From Pseudomonas sp. CCC3.1 (GTDB taxonomy: Bacteria > Pseudomonadota > Gammaproteobacteria > Pseudomonadales > Pseudomonadaceae): 64,000 nucleotides of DNA. The notes beneath the pieces are model-generated. The model ran no database searches, was not told the origin of the DNA, and saw only the letters and a list, made by a program, of their open reading frames with translations. Below are positions 25,176 to 34,100 of the stretch, one piece after another; position 1 is the first letter of the stretch, and the number at the start of each line of letters is the position of its first letter. The translations under genes were made by a program, and so were the position numbers. Location: the NCBI RefSeq assembly GCF_034347405.1, contig NZ_CP133778.1, positions 3,596,001 to 3,660,000 of the forward strand, in the 5' to 3' direction.

Positions 25176-28100
25176 AGGCCAGCTCTAGCTGTAACTCATC
25201 CAGCTGCGCCAGCAAGGTTGCATGGCGCAGCAATTCATAATGCCCACCGCTCAACACGGTGTGACGGGCTCCGGCACCGATTTGCGCGGCATGCACCCGG
25301 CGCTCAGCCTCGCGCCCGGCCACCCACCAGTGATGCGCCTGCACGCGGGTCTGCGGCAATGAGTGCTGCCCCAGGGCCAAGGACTTGAGCCGTGCACCGA
25401 CAGCAAAGATATGACTCAACTCCGCCGCCCCTAACACACCGTGTTCGTTCAGCGCCGTTGCCGCCTCAATCACCTGCTCCGCGCCCCTCTGCTCATCGCG
25501 CATCAGCCCCTGCGCCTCAGCCTCAGTCACGCCCAGTACAAAGCGCAAAAAGTCCTGCAAGTCTTCACGCCCATCACTGGCTTCGGCCGTCCCTGCCACG
25601 TAACTGTCGACCAAGCCTGCAAAGGCCACCTCTTGACCCTGAGCCTCCAGCACCTGCGCCACCAGCAAGGCCAACGCCCCGCCCAGCGACCAGCCGAGCA
25701 GGTGATACGGGCCGTGCGCCTGTTGCTGACGAATGCGCTCGGCGTAGGCCTGGGCCATCGCTTGCAATGAATCGTCCTGCCACGCTGGATCAAGCAACAT
25801 CCGGCACTGCACACCATAGACGCTGCGGCGCCCGTCCAATTGACGGGCCAGCGGCTCATAGTCGAACACCGTGCCAAATCCCGCGTGCAGACAAAACAAC
25901 GGCGGCACTTCAGCCACCCGACTGTTCAGTGCCAGCAGCGGGTCGGGCGCGCTGACAGCAACCACCGGCTCATACCCGCTCAACTCGGCAATACACGGCT
26001 TTTGCATCAGGTCGCGCAATTTGAGGCTGAACCTCAGTTCCGGCTGATTGCGCACCCGCGAGATAACTTTCAGCACCTGTAACGAATCGCCGCCCAGCTC
26101 GAAGAAGTTATCGTCGATGCCCACCTGTTCCAGCCCCAGCACGTCTTGCCAGATTTCAACCAGCGCCAGCTCCAGTGCAGAGCGTGGCGCACGGTAATGG
26201 CCCAGGGCGAGTTGCGGCGCTGGCAAGGCACGACGATCCAGTTTGCCGTTGGCAGACAACGGCAAGCTCGCCAGTTGTACGATGTGCGCAGGCACCATGT
26301 AATCCGGCAGTTGTGTCTGCAAGTGCGCCTTCAACTCGCGCTCAAGCGCTGCGTTGTGCGGGGCGACCACATACCCCACCAACTGCTTGCCGGTGGCGCC
26401 TTCAATCACGTTGACTGCCGCGTCCTGTACGCCCTCACACTGACGCAGACGCGCTTCGATTTCGCCCAGTTCGATACGGAAACCACGAATTTTCACCTGC
26501 TGGTCTAACCGTCCCAGGTAGTCCATCACCCCGTCCTCGCGCTGGCGCACCCGATCACCGGTGCGATACATGCGCCCGCCCGTGCCATCGAACGGGTCCG
26601 GCACAAAGCGCTCGGCGCTCAAGCCCGGCTGCTGATGGTAGCCGCGAGCCAGGCACTTGCCGCCCAGATACAACTCCCCACTGACGCCCGCGGGCAACGG
26701 GTTCATGTCCGCATCCAGCACGTACACACCCCGCCCGGCCACACCACGACCAATCGGTGCGTAGGCCGCGTCACAGCGCTCAGTCACCTCAGCGCGCCAC
26801 AGCAGCGGCGTGACCACGGTTTCGGTCGGGCCGTAACCATTGACCAGTCGTTGCGGCCGCAAGGCGCGCTTGACCAGCTCAAAGCTGGCATCCGGCACCG
26901 CATCGCCGCCAAAACAGTAGGTGTGGACTGACGGAGACTTGCCCTGCGTCAGCGCCACCTCGGCCAGTTGTTGCAGGTAGGCAGGCGGGAAGCACGCCAC
27001 CGTCACCTGCTGCTGATGCAGCACCTGCAAGGTCTGCTCCGGGGTCCACAGGTTGTCGTCACGAATCACCAGGCTGCCACCGGCCAGCAACACACTGAGC
27101 CAGCGCTCTTGCGCGCCATCGAAGGCGAACGACATAAAGTGCAGCTCTCGGCTCGCCGGGCTCAACTCATAGCGTTCAATAATCCCCTGGCAATGCCGCG
27201 CAATCGGCTCGCGGGCCACCGCCACGCCTTTGGGCTTGCCCGTGGAACCCGAGGTGTAAATCAGATACGCCAAGTGCCCGGGCAGTGACGCCACCTCGCG
27301 GGGTACGCCTTGCAGCTCAGCCAACGGATCCAGCACCAGCCGTGGGATCGGCGCATCAAACCTCACCCGCTGATCGACATCGTGGTGACACAGCAGCAGG
27401 TTCGCGCCCGAATCCGCCAGCATGAATGCCAGTCGCTCAGCGGGATAATCCAGGTCCAGCGGCAGATAGGCCGCACCCGCCTTGAGCACGGCCAAAAACG
27501 CCACAATCGTTTGCTCCGAACGTGGCAGCGCCACCGCCACCACCTGTTCAGGCCCCATGCCACGCGCTTGCAACTGCACGGCCAAGCCATTGGCCTGACG
27601 CGCAAGCTCCGCGTAGCTCAGTTCACGTCCATCACAGCTAAGCGCTCTGGCGTGAGGTTGACGCGCCACCTGATCACTAAAGTCCTGCATCAGATCACGT
27701 ACCAATCTGGCGTCATGCGCCAACTCGACACGGCCTGTCGGCAAGCCGATTTCACCCAGCAAGCAATCAGCGTCGTGTGGCAACCGCGCCAACAAGCCTT
27801 CCAGTTGCTCGCGAATGCGCTCTACTGAAGGCGCATCAAACCGTTCGCGCAGGTACAGGTACTCCACTTCCAGCCCTTGATCGGTGGCACTGACCATCAG
27901 GTCCATCGGAAAGTTGGTCACGCCGCCGCTGCCGACTTCGGCAAATGTCAGCTCGCCCTCTTGCTCGCCGCGCAAGGCCCGATCCACCGGGTGGTTCTCG
28001 AACACGATGATGCTGTCGAACAGCCCTTGCCCACCCTGCCCGGCCCAACGCTGAATATCGGCCAGCGGCGTGTGTTCAAAATCGCGGATCGCCAGGTTGT

Positions 28101-31100
28101 CGTCCTGCAACTGGCGCAACCAATCGCCCAATGTCTGCTGCGGATCCAGGGTCTGGATCACCGGCAAGGTGTTGATAAACAGCCCGAGCATGTCTTGCGC
28201 CCCGGCCAACTGAGTCGGGCGCCCTGCCACCGTTGCACCGAAGGCCACGCTGCGTTGCCCGGTGTGACGCTGCAACAGCAACAACCAGGCCGCTTGAATC
28301 AGCGTGTTCAACGTCACACGCTGGGCATTGGCAAAACGATGCAAACGCAGGGTCGCTTCACTGTCGAGATAGCTATAAAGCACCCCATGCCCGCGGCCTT
28401 GGGTATTGGCGGCATTGGCCAACATGCTTGGCGCTTCCAGCGCCTGTAAACGCTCGCGCCAGAAGCCTTCGGCGGCCGCAGCATCCTGACGCTGCAACCA
28501 ACTGATGTAGTCGGCATATCGCCCGGTCAGCACCGGCAGAGGCTGTTTGGCATACACGCGCAACATTTCACCCAGCAGACGCGAGGCGCTCCAGCCATCG
28601 AGCAATAAGTGGTGATAGGTCCAGATCATTTGGAACTGCGACTCACCCAGGCGCACCAGCGTAAAGCGCATCAACGGCGGACAACTCAGATCAAACCCTC
28701 GCGCTTGATCATCCGCCGCCAACCCCGACAAGGCCGCTTGCGGATCGGCATGATCGCGCCAGTCACACTCGACGATCGGCACTTCGGCATGCTGATACAC
28801 AGCCTGCAACGGGTCGGCCACGCCATCGCGCCACATAAAGGCGGCGCGCAGCACCTCGTGGCGCTCAAACAAGGTGTGCCAGGCGGCGCGAAAACGCTCC
28901 ACCTGCAACCCCTCAACCGCCACGCTGAGCTGGTTGACGTACAGATTGAGCTCCGGCGACTCGATGCAATGGAACAGCATGCCCTGCTGCATCGGCGACA
29001 GCGGGTACACATCCTCCAACTGGCTACGATCTACATTCAGATGGCCTGGCATGTGAGCAAACGCCGGTGTTTCGAACACGTCCAGCACCTGCGGCTCGGC
29101 ATTGATCGCCAGTGCCGCGAGGGCGCGAATGGTCTGCGCGGTGAACAACTGCTTCGGCGTAAAGGCCAGTCCGCGTGCCCCGGCGCGGCTTACTGCCTGT
29201 AGGGAAATAATCGAATCGCCGCCCAGTTCAAAGAAGTTTTCGGTGACCCCAATCGCGTCCAGCCCCAGCAGTTCCTGCCAGATCTCAACCAGCAGCGTTT
29301 CGGCCGAAGTACTCGGCAGCACACGCTCTGTACCCTTTCGGCTGGCCTCAGGCGCAGGCAACGCCTGGCGGTCCAGCTTGCCATTGGGGGTCAATGGCAA
29401 CGCGGCCAGACACATCACGTGCGCAGGCACCATATGCGCCGGCAAACGGCTGCGCAGATGAGTGATCAGCCTTTCACGCAGCGCCGCTTCGTCGGCCAGC
29501 GGATCGCGGGCTACCACATACCCCACCAACTGACGGCTGAGCGGGCCTTCGCGATCCACCACAAAGGCTTCGCGCACCGCATCGTGCTCCAGCAAACAGG
29601 CTTCAATTTCGCCCAGTTCGATACGGAACCCGCGAATTTTTACCTGCTGATCAATCCGCCCCAGGTACTCGACAACGCCGTCTTCGCGCAGGCGAGCCAA
29701 GTCGCCGCTGCGATACAAGCGTGCGCCAGGCACAAACGGATCAGGCACAAAGCGTTCAGCGGTTAATGCCGGGCGCTGGTGATAACCACGGGCGATACCT
29801 TCGCCGCCCAAGTACAGCTCACCGGCCACCCCGACCGGCAGCGGCTGCAAGCTGGCGTCCAGCACATACGCGCTGCGCGCGCCGACAGGTCGCCCGATGG
29901 GCAAAAAAGCCGAGTCAAACTGGGTGTCCGGGTAGGCGCACCAAATCAGCGGCGTGATCACCGTTTCAGTCGGGCCATAGCCGTTGATGATGCGCGGCGG
30001 TTGCAGCACCCGCTGCACTTCATCAAAGGCGTGTTTGGGCATGCCCTCGCCGCCTACGGTGTAGGAACGAATCGGCAACGTGCGCCCCGCTTCACCGATG
30101 TAATCGGCCATTTGCAGCAGGTAACTCGGGGTAAAACAGGCAATGGTAATGCCGTGGCGCTCGATCTCTTCGCAGGTGCGCTGGGCACTCCAGACCTCAT
30201 CATCACGCGGCATCAGCGCCGAACCAAACACCAGCGGGGTCAACCAGCGTTCGTGAGCGCCATCAAAACTGATGGAGGCAAATTGCAGCTCGCGATCATC
30301 CGGAGTCATGCCGTACAGGGCGCCGATCGACAGGCAATGCATGGCCAGCGGGCCGTGGGCCACACTCACACCTTTGGGGCGTCCGGTCGAACCCGAGGTG
30401 TAAATCAGGTACGCCAGGTTCTGCGCGTCTGTCAGATTGAGCGGGTTGCTGGTTGGCAGGTAGCTGACGTTTTCGCGGTCCAGTTCCAGCACGGGCAAGC
30501 CGTCGATTCGCGGCAAGCTCGGGCGCAACCACGACTGGCTCAGCAGCAACGCAATGCCGCTGTCGTGCATCAGGTAACTCAGGCGCTCAGCCGGGTACGC
30601 CGGGTCCAGCGGCACATAGGCACCTCCGGCCTTGAGAATCGCCAGCAGGCCGATAATCATCTGCGGCGAACGCTCTACCGCCAGCCCGACCCGTACTTCG
30701 GGGCCAATACCAAGTTCACGCAGGCGGTGGGCCAGCCGGTTGGCACGCTGGTTGAGGTCGGCGTAGGTGAAGCGGCTGGTGTCAAAGATCAGCGCCGTGG
30801 CGTCAGGACGAATCGCCGCCTGCGCCTCGATCAACTGATGCACACACTGCTCGGTCGCCGCGCCCGCAGGCGGGTTCCAGTCGTGCAATTGGCGCGTTTT
30901 CTCGGCAGCGCTGAGCAGTGGCAATTCACCAAGACTGATCTGCGGCGCGGCAACCATGGCATGCAGCAGGCACGCCAAATGCTCACTCATGCGCGCAATC
31001 GCGGCCGGGTCAAAATGGCTGAGCAAGAAACTCCAGGTCAGGCTCAATTGTCCTTCGCTGACGGCCGCCAGCGTCAGCGGGTAGTTGGTGCGTTCGTGAT

Positions 31101-34100
31101 TGTCCGGCACAGCAAAGCTCAAGCCGTCCGGCGCACCCTGCTGCAAGGCCTCGCCAATCGGGAAGTTTTCAAACACCAGCAAGCTGTCGAACAACGGCTC
31201 AGCAGCGCGTCCAGCCCAGCGCTGCACGTCGCTCAAGGCCGTAAATTCATGCTCACGCAGTGCCAGGTTGTGCGCCTGCAAACGGCTCAACCACTGCACC
31301 ACGCTTTCGACCGGCTGCGGCTGGGTGATCACCGCCAAGGTATTGATAAACAGCCCGAGCTGGTTTTCTGCCCCCGCTAAATCCACCGGGCGACCCGACA
31401 CGGTGGCGCCAAACGCAACCGTCTGCTGACCGCTGTAGCGCTGCAACAACAGCGCCCACGCGCCCTGCACCAAGGTGTTGAGGGTAATGCTGTGCTGACG
31501 CGCAAACGTATTAAACGCCTGACTGCTGGCGACATCGAACACCTGCCGATGGTCCGCATACTCGCTGCTGTGCGAAGGACCATGCGCCTGGCTTTGCGCC
31601 AGCAGGGTCGGGTTATCCAGCGTCGCCAGTTGCGCGCGCCAGAACGCTTCATCGGCCTGGGCATCCTGAGCTTGTAGCCAGCCGATGTAGTCGGCAAAAC
31701 GCCCCTGATGAGCCGTCACCTCCACAGCGCCATAGCGCTGCAACACCTCACCCAGCAACAGCGCATTGCTCCAGCCATCCAGCAGCAAATGGTGATGGGT
31801 GTAGATCAGTTGCTGACGCTGCTCATCGAGGCGCACCAGCGCCAAACGCAGCAGCGGCGGCTGCGCCGGGTCGAACTGAAAACGCTCACTGCGCGCCAGC
31901 AATTGCAGCTCAGCGGCTTGATCCACGCGCCCGCGCCAGTCGAGCACTGTCAGCGGCAACGTCAGTGTTCGCTGCACCACCTGCACCGGTTCACTGGCGC
32001 CTTGGGGCCAATGAAAACCGCTGCGCAGAATCGGGTGCGCCTCCAGCGTGGCTTGCCAGGCGCGCGCCAATCGGTCGGCGTCGAGCCCGCTCGCTTCAAC
32101 GCTGAGCTGGTTGACGTACGCCCCGGCCTGCGGCTCGTACAGGCTGTGGAACAACAAACCGCGTTGCATCGGCGACAGCGGGTACAGGTCTTCAATCTGC
32201 CGTGGCGCCACGGGCAACTGGTCGAGTTGCGCTTGCGTCAGGCTGGCCAGCGGGAAGTCCGCCGGGATCACGCCGCTGTGTTGCGGGTTCAGGCAGTGCT
32301 CAATCAGCGCGTGCACCTGCGCCTTGAGGCCCAAGGCCAAAGCCTCGATGTCAGCCTTGTCGAAACATTCCTGGCTGAAGCTCAGGTCCAGTTTCAGCTC
32401 ACCGCCAAACACTTGGCCGTCCACCGACAACCAGTTGGCCAACGGCGAATCCAGGCTCTGCGCTGCGCCGCTGGCCTCTTTGGCCGGGACAAACAACGCG
32501 TCTTCGCTGAAGCTCTGATCGAACTGGCCCAAGTAATTGAACGTCACTAGCGCCTGCGGCAAGGCCGCGAGGCGGGCTTGAGTCTGCGCATCGCCCTGAT
32601 AGCGCAACAACCCAAAGCCCAGGCCTTTGCCCGGGACATCGCGCAGTTGCTGCTTGATCGCCTTGATGGACTCGGCCACGCCTGCTGCCGGGGTCAGCTT
32701 GACCGGGAACACACTGGTGAACCAACCCACAGTGCGGGTCAGGTCGATGTCCGCAAACAGTTCTTCACGGCCGTGGCCTTCCAGTTGAATCAGCGCCGCC
32801 GACTCGCCGGTCCAGTCACACAAGGCTCGGGCCAGAGCCGTCAGCAACAGGTCATTGATCTGCGTGCGATAGGCCGCAGGGGCCTGTTGCAGCAGTTGGC
32901 GGGTCTGCTCGCGATCCAGTCCCAAGCTGACCACTTGGCGATGGCGCAACGCCTGGCTGGCATGCGCCCGAGCGTGGGGCAACGTAGCACTCACCCCCTG
33001 CAACTGCGCTAACCACCAGCGTTGTTCAGTCGCCAGTTTTTCACTGTTGGCATAGGCCGAAAGCTGCGTGGCCCAGTCTTGCAGCGCGCTGGTTTTTTCC
33101 GCCAGCGCCTGCCCGGCGTAAGCGGCCTGCAAGTCTTCAAGCAGCACCCGCCACGACACGCCATCCACCACCAAATGGTGGATCACCAGCAACAAACGCT
33201 GAACGCCGTCCTCATGGTCAATCAGCACACCGCGCAGCAGGTGCCCGTCGTGCAGCGACACACTGCGTTGCGCTTCATCACACAAGGCTTGCAACGCTTC
33301 ATCGCTTTGCACCTGGGCGGTCCACAGCAAATCGGTGGCCGCTGCGCTGTCCAGCGGCACATAGCGCGCCGTCCACTGCCCGGCCTGCTCGCGAAACTGC
33401 AAGCGCAGCGCGTCATGCTGCGCCAGCAGCTGTTGCACGGCGCTTTGCAGGCGCAGCAAGTCCAGTGGCTCGCGCACCTCAAGCAACACCGACTGATTCC
33501 AGTGCTGCGGCTGCACCGTCTGATTGGCGAAGAACCACTGCTGCACCGGGGTCAGGGTTTGCAGGCCAACCCGCGGCCCTTGGGCGATTTGCGGCGCCTG
33601 TTCGTGGCTGGCCACAGCGGCCAGCGCCTGCAAGGTCGGCTGTTGAAACAGATCGCGGGGCTGCAAGCGCAGACCGGCACGCCGCGCCCGACTGACCACC
33701 TGAATCGAGATGATCGAATCGCCGCCCAGCTCAAAGAAATTGTCCTGGCGGCCTACCTGCTCCAGCCCCAGCACCGCTTGCCAAATCGCCGCCAATTGGC
33801 GTTCGTTGTCGCTGCGCGGGGCCTCGAAAACCCGCTGGCTGGCGCTGACCTGCGGCGCTGGTAACAGCTTGCGTTCCAGCTTGCCATTGGGGCTGAGCGG
33901 CATGCGCTCGATCAGCACCAGGTACGTCGGCACCATGTAATCCGGCAGGCACGCCAGCAAATGCGCGTTCAGGGCTTCACGCCATCCAGCCTGCACGTCG
34001 CGGGGCACCAGATACGCCACCAGTTGATTGTCCAGCGCCAGCACCACAGCTTCCTGCACGTGCGGGTGCTCTTGCAGGCGCGCTTCGATCTCACCCAATT

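Noticed and set aside
29779..31380. Plus-strand open frame of 533 codons opposite the NRPS
   Set aside because: It has the same shadow composition and mirrors the minus-strand A and C domains. No credible ribosome site or protein motif was seen.
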